Positions 34,782 to 46,799 of a stretch of DNA of 64,000 bases are shown here, piece by piece. Positions within the stretch are counted from its first letter, which is position 1; each line of letters begins with the position of its first letter. Both the position numbers and the translations under genes were made by a program. A model generated the notes under the pieces. It saw only the letters and a program-made list of their open reading frames with translations, did not search any database and was not told the origin of the DNA. Source of the DNA: Alphaproteobacteria bacterium (GTDB taxonomy: Bacteria > Myxococcota_A > UBA796 > GCA-2862545); contig JACKEP010000024.1 of the NCBI GenBank assembly GCA_020632915.1, forward strand, positions 1-64,000, in the 5' to 3' direction.

Positions 34782-36707
34782 ATGCGCTGGCTGGTCCCCG
34801 TCCTCGTCGTCGCCGCGGCTGGCTGCCCGGGGGAGCCCGTGCCCGACGACGTCGACCCGTGTGACGGCCCGATCGTGTGGGCGGTCGAGGGCGACACGCT
34901 CACCGCCGACGTCGTCGGGTGTGGCGGCCTGGCGCTCACGGCGCGCGTGGTCGGGGACGGGCAGGTGACCGTCGACCTGGGCGCGCACGACGCCGACGGG
35001 GCGCTGGTGCTCGACCCGGTGCTGACGGCTCGGGGCGACGCTCAGGTGCGCGGCCTCGTGCTCGAGGGCACCTGGACGCTGGGCGGCTCACCGCGCCTGT
35101 GGCGCCAGGGCTACCAGTCGTGGTCGTGGTCGGGCGTGGTGACGCTCCCCGATGCGCTGTCGCTCCCGCTCGACGACGACGGCCTGCCGGCGGTGGGGGG
35201 AGACGGGGACGCGTTCAGCCTCCCCCAGGAGACGGCGCACACCTCGTGGTGGGGGGCGCTGCTGGGCAGCGACGCGGGCGGCGCGCTGCTGGCGCACGCG
35301 ACGTCTGCGGCCCACGACCGCGTGTGGATGGGCTTCGACGCGGCGCAGGCGTGGGTGGTGTGGGGCGGGCGCGGCGAGACGTGGACCCTGGCCGACGGCG
35401 CCACCCGCGCGCTGGACGGGCTGCGCATCGCCTGGGGGCGCGACAGCCAGGCGCTGGCGGCGTCGTGGCCGGCCCACACCGACGTCACGCCACCCGCGGT
35501 GGTGCCCCCGTCGGGGTGGGCCTCCTGGTACGAGCTGTGGGCCGACGTCAGCGAGCAGGACGTCCGTGACAACGCTGCCGTGCTCGCCGACGCGGCGCCC
35601 GACGCCGAGGTGGTGCAGATCGACGACGGCTGGTCGGGCCCGTGGGGCGACTGGCACCCGAACGCGCGGTTCCCGAGCGGCATCGACGGGCTCGCTTCGG
35701 ACCTCGACGGCGACGGGTTCACCCCCGGCCTCTGGATGGCGCCGCTGTACGTGGACCGGTCGACGTCGACCTTCCAGGACCACGACGACTGGTGGGTGCG
35801 CGATCTCGACGGCGTGCCGCTGCGGTTCACCAACGCGGGCACCGGCGACTACGCCGTCCTCGACGTCACCCACCCGGACGCGGCGGCATGGCTGCACGGT
35901 GAGCTCACGCGCCTCGCGGGCGAGGGCATCCGCTACTTCAAGCTCGACTTCCTGTACGCCGGCGCCGAGGTGGGCCTGCGCCACGACGACGTCACCGGCA
36001 TCGAGGCGTACGCGCAGGCGATGGCGTTGTTCCGCGATGCGCTGCCCGACGCCTTCCTGCTCGCCTGCGGCGCGCCGCTGCAGCCGTCGGCGGGCACCTT
36101 CGACGCCTACCGCTCCGGCGCCGACATCGCCTTCGAGCTGACCGCCGACCCCGACCGTGCCTATGCGCGCTGGCAGCTGCGGCAGACGGTGGCGCGCGGG
36201 TTCCTGCACGGCCGCTGGTGGTGGAACGACGCGGACGGCCTGCTGGTCCGTCGGCCGCTCACCGACGCCGACGTCTCCGGGATGGTGGTGTCGATGATCG
36301 TGTCCGGCGGCGTATGGCTGCTCAGTGACGACCTCACGCAGCTCGACGCCGACGCGCCGGACCGCCTCGCGCTGGCAGCGCGGGCCGACCTCCGACGGTT
36401 CCGCGGCACGACGGCGGTGCCGCGGTCGCCGTGGGCGGCCGTGTCGGGGCTCGACGGCAGCCCGCTCATCGAGTCCTTCCAGCCCGACGACACGCACCCG
36501 GTGGTGTGGGACCTGTCGACGGGCCACGTGGCGGCCGTGAACCTGATGGATGCGCCGGTGAGCGTGGAGCTGCCGGTGGGGCACGAGCTGCTGGCCGACG
36601 TCGACACCGCCGGCGGCGCCACCGTGCTTGCGCCGGGGGAGGGCGTGGTGGTGCTGCCCGACGGCGTCGCGCCCACCTGGCCCGAGCTGGCGCCGTGGCG
36701 CTGGTGA
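34782..36707 (+). CDS. GH36-like alpha-galactosidase lipoprotein
   Basis: The 641-residue product starts at ATG 34782 with CGGAG upstream; the signal ends in AAAGC. After a beta-sandwich N-domain (to about 240) a barrel begins with PSGWASWYELWADV, the usual GH36/melibiase entry. VVQIDDGW, GLWMAPLYVD and YFKLDFLYAG follow, the last giving the presumed nucleophile Asp389. YRSGADIAFEL gives the likely acid/base Asp448. A C-terminal beta domain ends the chain. These enzymes cleave terminal alpha-galactosides. Being lipid-anchored suggests surface degradation of oligosaccharides. It is divergent from the 5'-nucleotidase gene across 229 bases, in which CATGAT near 34751 is the only promoter-like hint. 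Confidence 0.85.
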   Translation: MRWLVPVLVVAAAGCPGEPVPDDVDPCDGPIVWAVEGDTLTADVVGCGGLALTARVVGDGQVTVDLGAHDADGALVLDPVLTARGDAQVRGLVLEGTWTLGGSPRLWRQGYQSWSWSGVVTLPDALSLPLDDDGLPAVGGDGDAFSLPQETAHTSWWGALLGSDAGGALLAHATSAAHDRVWMGFDAAQAWVVWGGRGETWTLADGATRALDGLRIAWGRDSQALAASWPAHTDVTPPAVVPPSGWASWYELWADVSEQDVRDNAAVLADAAPDAEVVQIDDGWSGPWGDWHPNARFPSGIDGLASDLDGDGFTPGLWMAPLYVDRSTSTFQDHDDWWVRDLDGVPLRFTNAGTGDYAVLDVTHPDAAAWLHGELTRLAGEGIRYFKLDFLYAGAEVGLRHDDVTGIEAYAQAMALFRDALPDAFLLACGAPLQPSAGTFDAYRSGADIAFELTADPDRAYARWQLRQTVARGFLHGRWWWNDADGLLVRRPLTDADVSGMVVSMIVSGGVWLLSDDLTQLDADAPDRLALAARADLRRFRGTTAVPRSPWAAVSGLDGSPLIESFQPDDTHPVVWDLSTGHVAAVNLMDAPVSVELPVGHELLADVDTAGGATVLAPGEGVVVLPDGVAPTWPELAPWRW

Positions 36708-36782
36708 GCGGCGGGCGCGCGTCGACGGCCACCGGGGCGGTCGCGATCTGCTAGCCTCGGGCTTCGTTCCCGGGAGGGTGAG

Positions 36783-38693
<1,911 letters not shown>

Positions 38694-38750
38694 GCGGTCG
38701 CGTCGTCGCGGCCGGACGTCCGCGACGGGACGTCCGCGCCGCGCGACCGC
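38694..38750. terminator. Large hairpin between convergent genes
   Basis: GCGGTCGCG at 38694-38702 pairs with CGCGACCGC at 38742-38750. Two inner copies of GGACGTCCGCG add further stem. It starts directly after the stop of the Gly-rich lipoprotein gene and ends seven bases before the acyl-CoA ligase stop, so it can serve both strands. Confidence 0.6.
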
Positions 38751-38756
38751 GAACGG

Positions 38757-40304
38757 TCAGGCGCCGACGAGCTCGTCGCGCAGCACCCGCTTGAGGATCT
38801 TGCCGGTGGGCCCCTTCGGCAGGCTGTCGCGCACGTGGACGACCCGCGGGTACTTGTAGGCGGCGAGCTGCTCCTTGCACCAGGCCACCACCTCGTCGGC
38901 GGTGACGGTCTTGCCGGGCTTGCAGGCGACGACGGCGTGGACCTCCTCCCCGTGGCTGTCGTGGGGCACGCCGACCACGGCGGCCTCGCCGATGGCGGGG
39001 TGGGCGTAGAGCACCTCCTCCACCTCGCGCGGGTACACGTTGAAGCCACCCCGCAGGATCATGTCCTTCTTGCGGTCGACGATCCGGTAGTAGCCGTCGG
39101 CGTCGACGATCCCGATGTCGCCAGAGTGGAACCAGCCGTCGCGGATGGCCTCGGCGGTGGCCTCGGGGCGCTTGTAGTAGCCCCGCATGACGTTGTGCCC
39201 CTTGATGCAGATCTCGCCGGGCGTGTCGACGTCGCGGACCACGCCGCCCTGGTCGTCCTCCAGGCGGAACTGCACGCCGCGGATCGGCAGACCGATGGAG
39301 CCGGCCTTCTTGGGCACGTCGAGGCGGTTGAACGAGGCCACCGGCGACGTCTCGGACAGGCCGTAGCCCTCGAGGATGTTGACGCCGTACTTGTCGTCGA
39401 AGGCGCGCATCACCTCGACGGGCATCGCCGAGCCGCCGGAGACGCACAGGCGCAGCGACGACAGGTCGTAGGCGTCGGCGCCGGGGTGGTGCAGCAGCGC
39501 GAAGTACATGGTGGGCACGCCGGCGAACAGCGTGACGCCGTGGCGCGCCATGAGCCCGAACGCGTCGTCGGGGGTGAACCGCGGCAGCAGCACGACGTGA
39601 CCGCCGGTCGACAGCATGCCGTTCTGGACCACCGTCTGGCCGAAGCTGTGGAACAGCGGCAGCGTGGCGAGCGCCACGTCGCCGGCCTGCACCTTGAGCA
39701 GGTCGGTGCGCACGTAGTCGGCGTTGTAGAACATGTTGAAGTGGGTGAGCTCGGCACCCTTCGGCTTCCCCGTGGTGCCGGAGGTGTACAGGATCACCGC
39801 CGTGTCGTCGGGCATGGTGGTGTGGTGGTCGTCGACCGGATCCGACCCGCCCACGAGCGCGGTGAAGCTCTCGGCACCGGCCGGCGCGCTCGTGTCGGTG
39901 GCGTCGGCCCGCGCGACGATCAGGCTGCTTGCAGTGGGCCACGCGGTCGAAGCCCGGTTGCGCGGCCTCCAGGAAGCCCTCCCAGGCGACGAGCACGGCC
40001 GCGTCGGCGTCGTCGAGGTGGCCGAGCCACCTCCGGCGCGGTGGCCAGCACGTTGAGCGGCACCACCGGGCAGCCTGCGCGTGTGGGCGCCGTAGTAGGC
40101 GATCGTGAACTGGGGGACGTTGGGCAGCAGCAGCGCCACGTGCTGACCCGGCCTTACGCCGAGGCGGCGCAGGGCGCTGGCGAAGCGCCGCGCGTGGCCG
40201 TCGAGCGTGGCGTACGACAGGGTGCGCGGACCGATCGTCAGCGCGGGGGCGTCGGGCGTGGCGTGGGCCGACGTCTGCAGCAGGGTGGCGAGGTTGAGGG
40301 ACAT
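38757..40304 (-). CDS. Acyl-CoA synthetase (AMP-dependent, fatty acid type), frameshifted as assembled
   Basis: The product is about 515 residues from ATG 40304. ANL-superfamily motifs are clear: ILYTSGTTGKPKGAE (P-loop), LPLFHSFGQTV, EGYGLSETSPV, FHSGDIG and the catalytic lysine region PKGPTGKILKR. It activates carboxylic acids to acyl-CoA through an acyl-adenylate, most like long-chain fatty-acyl-CoA ligases. The stretch between about 40085 and 39925 is out of frame: the expected GCPVVPLNVLATAPEV and HLDDADAAVLVAWEGF are readable only in the other two frames. About three single-base indels would restore one chain. It is the first gene in the error-rich region. Confidence 0.85.
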   Translation of the reverse strand: MSLNLATLLQTSAHATPDAPALTIGPRTLSYATLDGHARRFASALRRLGVRPGQHVALLLPNVPQFTIAYYGAHTRRLPGGAAQRAGHRAGGGSATSTTPTRPCSSPGRASWRPRNRASTAWPTASSLIVARADATDTSAPAGAESFTALVGGSDPVDDHHTTMPDDTAVILYTSGTTGKPKGAELTHFNMFYNADYVRTDLLKVQAGDVALATLPLFHSFGQTVVQNGMLSTGGHVVLLPRFTPDDAFGLMARHGVTLFAGVPTMYFALLHHPGADAYDLSSLRLCVSGGSAMPVEVMRAFDDKYGVNILEGYGLSETSPVASFNRLDVPKKAGSIGLPIRGVQFRLEDDQGGVVRDVDTPGEICIKGHNVMRGYYKRPEATAEAIRDGWFHSGDIGIVDADGYYRIVDRKKDMILRGGFNVYPREVEEVLYAHPAIGEAAVVGVPHDSHGEEVHAVVACKPGKTVTADEVVAWCKEQLAAYKYPRVVHVRDSLPKGPTGKILKRVLRDELVGA

Positions 40305-40363
40305 GGCGCGCTCCGGGCAGGTGCACCGCACACCCTATGCGACGCGGCCCGGGCGTGGGGTCG

Positions 40364-42789
40364 TCACCGTGCGACCACCTCGGCGTGACGCACGAGCAGC
40401 GTAGCCGTCGCCGCGCTGCAGGCCGATCCGAGCTGGAGGCCGTCGGGCTGGGCCGGCAGCGGCGTGTCCAGCGGCAGCTCGATGGTGTCGTCGTCGGGCG
40501 TGATCGTGACCAGGCGCTCCAGGACGGGGCCGTCGCGGGTGACCAGGCGCACGCGGGCGTGGACGGCGTCCTCGGCAGGGAAGCGACGTACATCCGCAGC
40601 GCGAGGTGGGTGCCCGCGCGCGGTGAGCGTGTGGGGGAAGCGCGGCACGAAGGCCACCGTCTCGGTGGGGTAGACCCACACCCAGGTCTGGCACGTGCGA
40701 TCGTTGGACAGGGCGAGGTGCCAGTCGGCGTCGTCGGTGCCCTTGGGCGAGCGCCACCTCGGTGATGCCCTCCCTCGTCGAAGTCCGACAGGGTGATCGG
40801 CCGCGCCACGGACGAGACCAGCTTGAGCTGCTGGCACTTGTAGGGCTTGTTGGCCGCCACGCCCTCGCGCACGCGGGCGCCCGAGATCGCCTGCTCGCGG
40901 GGCTGGGCGCGGACGCGTGCGCGCCCGTCGTGGACGGTGACCTCGCCGCGGATCCGTGGGGGCTCGCTTGGGCGCCTTGGTGACGGTGCCCTGCACGCCG
41001 GGCCGAGGCCGACGTGGTCGCCGAGGGTGTCGGGCAGGCCGACCCACCACGCCTCCTGGTCGCCCTCCTCCACCACGAGGCCCCGCACGGCGAGCCAGGG
41101 CCCGTTGGGGGGCGAGCTGACCACGGCGCGCAGGGGCCCGGTGACCTCGACCGTGTCGCTCGCGACCCAGTTGAGGCCGGAGCGCGCGATCGGCAGCGGC
41201 AGCCCGGAGATGCGCACCTCCGGACCGAGGGCGCCCGGGATGAGCTCGGTGAGCACCATGCGGACCACGGCACCCTCGGCGAGCTCGTGGGCGTCGGGGT
41301 CGGCCCAGCCGAGGGCCGTGCCGGGGGGCCACCAGGTAGAGGTCCTGGCGGCGGCGGCGACGTCGCCCCGCTTGCGGCGACCGGGGATCGGCACCTCGTT
41401 GGCCCAGTGGGCCTGCAGCCGGTCCGGGTCGGGATGCGGGGCCTGGGTGCGCACGAACGCGCGGTGGTTGGTCTGGGCGAAGGAGCCGTCGCAGTCGCGC
41501 GCGCCCCTCGGGGGAGCACGTGGGGGGTGAGCGGCTCGCCGTCGTAGGTGAGGCGCAGGGGCGAGGCGAGCCCGAGTCCCATGTCCTCCAGGGCCTTGTC
41601 GGACAGGCCCGTGAGCCACGGCGCCATGTAGGCGACGAGCTCGCACGGGTGCTTCGACGGCTGGACCTGCACGAGGTCGACCGCGGGCATCTTGCCCTTG
41701 CGGCGCACCTTCTCCGGATCGAGCAGCGGCGGTGGCGGGGTGAGGAAGCCCGGCGCCAGCGCGCGTCGAGGTCGGTGAGCTGCTCGGCGAGGGCGTTGGT
41801 GAACAGGACCGCGGACTCCTTCGACATGTGGCCGCGGTCGATCCAGCCGTCCGGGGGGATGTCGAGCGTGGTCAGGTCGACGTGAGGCCACGCCGCGCTC
41901 TGCGGAAGCCACTCGGCCCACGCCGCTCGTCGGCCGCCGTGGCGGCCATGTCGTTGCGGGCCTGGGGCAGGCCGACCACCACGAGATCGGCGCCGTGGCT
42001 GCGCACCAGGTCGACCAGCTCGGGGACGAGCGTGGCGTCGAGGGCGCCGGCAGCGGCACCCGACGTGGCGCTCCGACCGGCCTCGACCACGGGGATCATG
42101 CGCGCCGTGCGCCGGTCCATGTCGCCCTGGTCGCCGAGCACGTGGGACGCGGCCCGCTCCATGCGCTCGTCGGCGTCGCCGGGGACCATCTGCCCCGGCG
42201 CGTGCGCGCGATGTCGTCGAGCAGTGACTGGCGCCGCTGCATCCACGGGCGCGCGCCTTGTCCCACGGGGTGTCGGCGATGAGCGTGCCGTGGAGCTTGG
42301 CGTCGACGGCGGCAGGGGCAGGGCGAGCTCGGGCGCGCGAAGTCCTCGAGCACGCGCACGCCCGGACGGTCGGTCTGGCGCAGGTGGGTCCACGACATCG
42401 GCACCACCAGCCACCGACGGCGTGTGGCCCGGGTCGAAGACCAGCGTCTGCAGCAGCGGCACCAGCGCCACGAGGTTCGACGACGGGATCGTCAGCATCA
42501 GCGGCGGCGCGTCGGTGTGCAGGCGGCGCTGCAGCAGGTCGGGCAGCGAACGAGACGTTGGCCTGCGAGTTGCCGACGACGACCGCCTGGCGCCGTGGGG
42601 GCGGCGACGTTGGCCAGCCGCACGGCCTCGCGGGAGGGCTTTGTAGGCGACGTCACCGTCGGCGGTGAACGCGCCGCCCGACGCCAGCCAGGCGAGCGCC
42701 AGCACCGGGGGCGCCGCCAGGGCCGCCAGACGCGTCAGCCACAGCGGGGGCGTGTCCCCGGCCAGGTCGTGCTCGAGCGTCGCGGTCAC
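40364..42789 (-). pseudogene. Large membrane-anchored protein with SGNH/GDSL-like domain, multiply frameshifted
   Basis: The probable start is GTG 42789, giving a chain of about 800 residues if repaired. After a short N-terminus, a helix (LAALAAPPVLALAWLASGG) anchors it. Readable in shifted frames are QAVVVGNSQA, resembling SGNH block I with Asn for Asp, then LTIPSSNLVALVPLLQTLVF, VPMSWTHLRQTDRPGV, DLVVVGLPQARNDM, and DGWIDRGHMSKESAVLF, which fits the SGNH D-x-x-H block. The C-terminal half (from about 41700 down) is not recognised and is beta-rich, with CQQLKLVSSVARPITLSDF and a late TITPDDDTIELPLD. Many single-base indels break it. Two proteins rather than one cannot be excluded. Confidence 0.5.
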
Positions 42790-42873
42790 GGGCCCCTGGA
42801 GACGACCGGCGGGTATCCCGTCACGGTGTGCACGGCGTGCAAACCCTCGCACGGCGTGCGCTGCGCGACACCG

Positions 42874-43560
42874 TCAGAACGAGGCGGTGGTGACCACGTT
42901 CGAGACGGTGCAGGTCGACAGCTCGACCGCGACGAAGTCGTAGGTGCGACCTGCGGCGCTGGTGCCGGCGCGATCCACGCGGCTGATCGTGGCGGCGCCG
43001 CCGACGTTGGCGCTGGCGCTGCCGACGACGACCGGGGCCGCGATCGGCACCGTGACGCCGGCGCAGCCTGGCACGTTGGTGGTGCCGCCGGAGCGACCGG
43101 CCACCAGCGTGACCGAGGCGCCGCCGGTGGCGCCGGTGACGTCGCCGAGATCCGCTGGCCGGCGATGGTGGGCGAGCGCATGGCGAGCGTGAGCGGCGCG
43201 TCGACGGCCAGCTCCATGCTGTAGCGCTGGCGGCGCCCTGGTAGCCGTAGACCTGGACGTAGAACGTGCCCGTGGCGCCCGCCTCGTAGGTGATCGACTC
43301 GGCGTCGTCGGTGCCCTGGGAGATGCCCACCGGGTGCCGCCCGGGCGCGTGCCAGCTTCACGTCGAGGTCGCCGGCGGCGTCGCTGAAGAAGATGTCGGC
43401 GGTGAGCACGTCGCCCGCGTTCAGCGGGATGGCGTACCAGTCGTCGTCGGTGGTGCAGATCGCGAGGTTGGCGTAGGCGCTGGCGGTGACCGGATCGGGC
43501 CGCGCTGCCGATCGCGTCGTTGTCCTCGAAGCTGTCGTCGGCGCAGCCCGACGTGGCGCC
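42874..43560 (-). other. C-terminal pre-peptidase (PPC) repeats of the trypsin-like protease
   Basis: This is a domain note for the protease locus at 42874-44811. Three beta-sandwich repeats of the pre-peptidase C-terminal type follow the protease domain. Their starts are readable in different frames as CTEDAYEENDTE, GCADDSFEDNDAIGSAA and the part with WYAIPLNAGDVLTADIFFSD. Such repeats occur at the C-terminus of secreted peptidases and are usually removed after export. About eight single-base indels separate the readable parts, while the catalytic triad is preserved, so the gene is probably intact in the organism. Confidence 0.55.
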
Positions 43561-44811
43561 GGTGCCGCCAGCATGGCGAGCGCGTAGCTGTTCCCGCGAC
43601 GGCGCCGTTGTAGCCGTAGACGCGCAGGTCGAGCGTGCCGGTGGCCGTGGGCGTGTAGGTGATGGCTCTCGGAGTTCGACGTGCCCTGGCTGATCGCCAC
43701 GCGCGTGCCGCTGTTCCACAGGCTGGATGTCGATGTCGCTGGCGCTGTGCGTGAACGTGGCCGTGATGCTGACGGGCACGCCGCTCGTGACGTCGAGGGC
43801 GTACCAGTCGTCGTCGCTGGCGCAGACCTGCAGGTTCGGGAACGTGCCGTTGCCGAGCGGGGCGCCGCAACTCGGTGTCGTTCTCCTCGTAGGCGTCCTC
43901 GGTGCACGTGCCGCCCGTCGAGCCGCCCGGGATCTGGCGCTGCCACAGGAGGCCTTGGCCTCGCGCCCTCCCAGCCGGGGCAGCCGCTGTCGGGGCAGAC
44001 GTTGGATACGTAGGCAGCTGCCGCTGCGGACGAAGTCGGTGTTGCCGCGGACGAGGATGCCCTCGACCCTGCAGCGTGTTGGCGTTGACCACGGGCGAGC
44101 CGCTGTTGCCGCCGTAGCTGTCGACGTTGGCCTCGAAGTAGCTGGTGGGGGAGGCGTCGCGGACGGGTGGCGCCGCCGGCGATCTTGATCGGCAGGCCGC
44201 TGGGGTGGCCGAGCAGCACGAGCGGGGTGCCGTTGGTGACCGAGCCGCTGCTGCGCACGGCCATCGCGGTGTCGCCGACGATCGTGCGGATCGACGCGGA
44301 CGACGGCGTAGTCCTGCGCCCGACTGGGCGCAGCCACGATGCTCGAGCAGCTGTAGACGTCGTTGTCGTCGACCGTGGTGCGGGCGCTCGACGCGCTGTT
44401 CATGCGGAAGCCGAACACGAACTTCGTGGACGAACAGTCCGACGACGACACGCAGTGGCCGGCGGTGGCGACCGTGTCGGGGCCGACCATGAACGCGGTG
44501 CAGTAGCCGGGGTCGGGCTGGCTGTAGAACGGCTCGCTGGAGCAGAGGCTGTTGTGGCCGCCGTAGGTGCCCGGACGTGATGCGCGAGGTGCTGCCCGAC
44601 AGGTTGGTGACCTGGGAGCTGGAGACGACCACGGCGGTGGCGTCGGCCAGGGCGAGCAGCGCGGGTCGCTGACCTGGTAGTAGTCGAGGCGGTTGTCGGT
44701 GCCGTAGACGACGGAAGCGGCGGCGTCCGCGACGGGTGCGACGTCGTTCCGCCCGGCGCCGTCGCACGCAGTCATCGCGACGGTCAGGCCGATCAGCGGG
44801 ATCAAGCGCAT
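42874..44811 (-). pseudogene. Secreted trypsin-like serine protease with pre-peptidase C-terminal repeats, frameshifted
   Basis: The start is ATG 44811 with GGGAGG upstream, followed by a lipoprotein signal ending MTACD. The protease domain shows DPGYCTAFMVGPDTVATAGHC (His, split across the quoted family pattern), AQDYAVVRVD (Asp) and SYGGNSGSPVV (Ser), all three catalytic residues of S1/V8-type proteases. Confidence 0.5.
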
Positions 44812-44882
44812 GGAGGTCCTCCCGGTGGCTCGTCCCTCGTAATCGGCGCGGATCGCCCCGATCGGAGCGTGTGCGTTTTCGC

Positions 44883-44962
44883 ACACTCCTGAAGGAGCCG
44901 TGCCGGCGACTTCACACTCCGGAAGGAGCCGCCGGCGACTTCACGCGCTCCGGAAGGAGACC
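44883..44962. repeat. Three tandem copies of a roughly 31-base hairpin repeat
   Basis: CTCCTGAAGGAG at 44886-44897 and CTCCGGAAGGAG at 44917-44928 and 44948-44959 are spaced exactly 31 bases apart. Each is an inverted repeat able to form a small hairpin, and the first two are followed by GCCGGCGACTTC-like spacers. They lie between the DUF2330 gene end and the protease start on the minus strand. They could act as terminators or be remnants of a mobile repeat. Confidence 0.6.
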
Positions 44963-46661
44963 GCCTCCGACGGACCAGGCCGAGGAGCAGCGCGTTGAAC
45001 GCGAGTGCACGCGCCCGCGGGCTTCTCCACCGGTGGCGCGACAGAGCCGCAGCGGCACCATCGCGCGCGTAAGCCCTGCAGCGCCTCGTCGAGCGCGGCG
45101 GCGGTCTGGTCGAGGGTGAGCGCGGCGTCGCCCGAGCGGGAAGACTGCTCGACCGTCTGGGCTGCAGGGCCGGTGTTGTCGGCCAGCCACGCCGCGCCGG
45201 TCCTCGTTGGACGCGAACACGATCTCGGCCGGCGGACACAGCGACCGGCCGTCGGCCAGCCGTCCGCGACCGGTTGGCGTTGCTGCGGGAGACCGCGGGG
45301 GCGCAGTGGGTGACCAGCGTGGCGTCGCGCGTGCGCGGCACGTCCGGCATGTCGGGGTTGAGCACGAACAGCGGGTCGACCGTCATCTCGTCGGGCGAGA
45401 CCGAGCTCGTGGAGGCGCGTGACGTAGGGGCAGGCCGTCGACCAGCTCCTGGGCGTGCTTCATCGCTGGGATCCACGACGCTTCCAGTTCGTCGGCCAGC
45501 GCCGCCGCGTCGAGCGTGAACGACGTGGTGGTGAAGCACTGGATGCGCGAGGCGGAGAACGCCACCTCGGTCTGGCTGGACTGCGCCACGAACGGGCTCA
45601 TCGACGGCGTGATCAGGTCGCGCAGGATCGGTGGCGGTGCCCGGCGACACCGGGAAGCCGGCGGCGCCCATCTGCTGGATGGCGGTGGAGGCGTCGGCCA
45701 CGCCGAGCTGGCGCAGGAAGCCGACGTCGTAGCGGTTCGACGACCAGAACTGGCCGGCGAGGCGCCACGTGGCGCCCGCGAAGTCGGTGGCGAAGGCCTG
45801 ACCGCCGGCTTCGCCGGCCGCGCGGCGCACGACGTCGGCGTAGTTGGCGCCCGCACCGACCCAGTCGACCGCGAAGGCTTGACCGTGACGTGGAGGTAGT
45901 TCTCGGGACGGCGCGGGCGCTGCCGGCACGAACGGCTGCAGCGGCGTCGTCGACCGCGGGTCCACCGACGTCAGGTAGAGCGGGATCTGCGGCCCGAGCC
46001 CGGGAGCTAGGTCAGCTGGATCGGCACGAGGTCGCTGGCGGACTTGTCCTTCTGCAGCCGCAGCGCGGCCACCCAGGCGCAGCCTGGCCCACGTAGGGGG
46101 CGAGGCGCTCGGCGGTGACGTCAGGCAGGTAGTAGTCGCGCGGACGCCAGCCAGGAGACCAGGTCCTCGACCGTGTCGGCCTGGATCACGGCGGTCTCGT
46201 AGGGACCGACGGGGCCCTCGCGACGCCGACGGTGACGCCACCGCCGTCGCCGTTCGTCACCGCGTCGTCGACGACGACGCTCCCGATGGCGGTCTCGGAA
46301 CCGGACGAGCGACAGGTCGTCCTTGCACTGGCCCTTCTGCTCGAAGCGGCTGAGCTGCCAGAGCGGGAACGTGCTGTCGCCGAGCACGCGCAGCACGTCG
46401 TCGACGGACGTGGACAGCGTGGGCTGGGCGGGCACGGGCAGGATCCAGGCGAACTGCTCGGCGGGGCCGGTGTAGCGCGATCTGGACCTGGACAGGTCGA
46501 TGGTGCCCTTGGCCCCGGCGACGGCGAACAGGATCTTCGCTCGCCGCCTGGTCGACCGGCTGCTGGACATTGCTGCAGAACAGTCGTACCGCCGCGGCTC
46601 CGCGAGCGCGGGTGACGGCGCCAGGACGGCGGCCGTCAGCAGGGTGGCCCGCGATGCGCAT
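44941..46661 (-). pseudogene. DUF2330 family secreted protein, multiply frameshifted
   Basis: The start is ATG 46661 behind GGGGGAGAG. In alternating frames one reads a signal peptide (SRATLLTAAVLAPSPALAE), then FCSNVQQPVDQAAS, KILFAVAGAKGTIDL, YTGPAEQFAWILPVPAQP and STSVDDVLRVLGDSTFPLW. These are the hallmark of DUF2330 proteins, which are common in Myxococcota and often end in a membrane helix with an Arg cluster. Such an end is visible here (RALAFNALLLGLVRRRR near 44970-45010). The exact stop is uncertain; TGA at 44941 in one frame is used. Function unknown. TAGGCT at 46690-46695 on this strand is a possible -10 element. Confidence 0.55.
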
Positions 46662-46799
46662 GGTCGTCTCTCCCCCTGAACCCCGAGCCAGCCTAGCCTC
46701 AGGTCACGGAGTCCGCCGCTTCGTCGCGGGCTGTCGGCGGACTGGCGGGGCCGGCCGCCTGGGGATCCTCTCGTCGTCCCCAGGCTCCGAGGAGGACGC

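Noticed and set aside
44883..44962. A short CRISPR array
   Set aside because: Only three units, no unique spacers of constant type and no cas genes; spacers are themselves similar.
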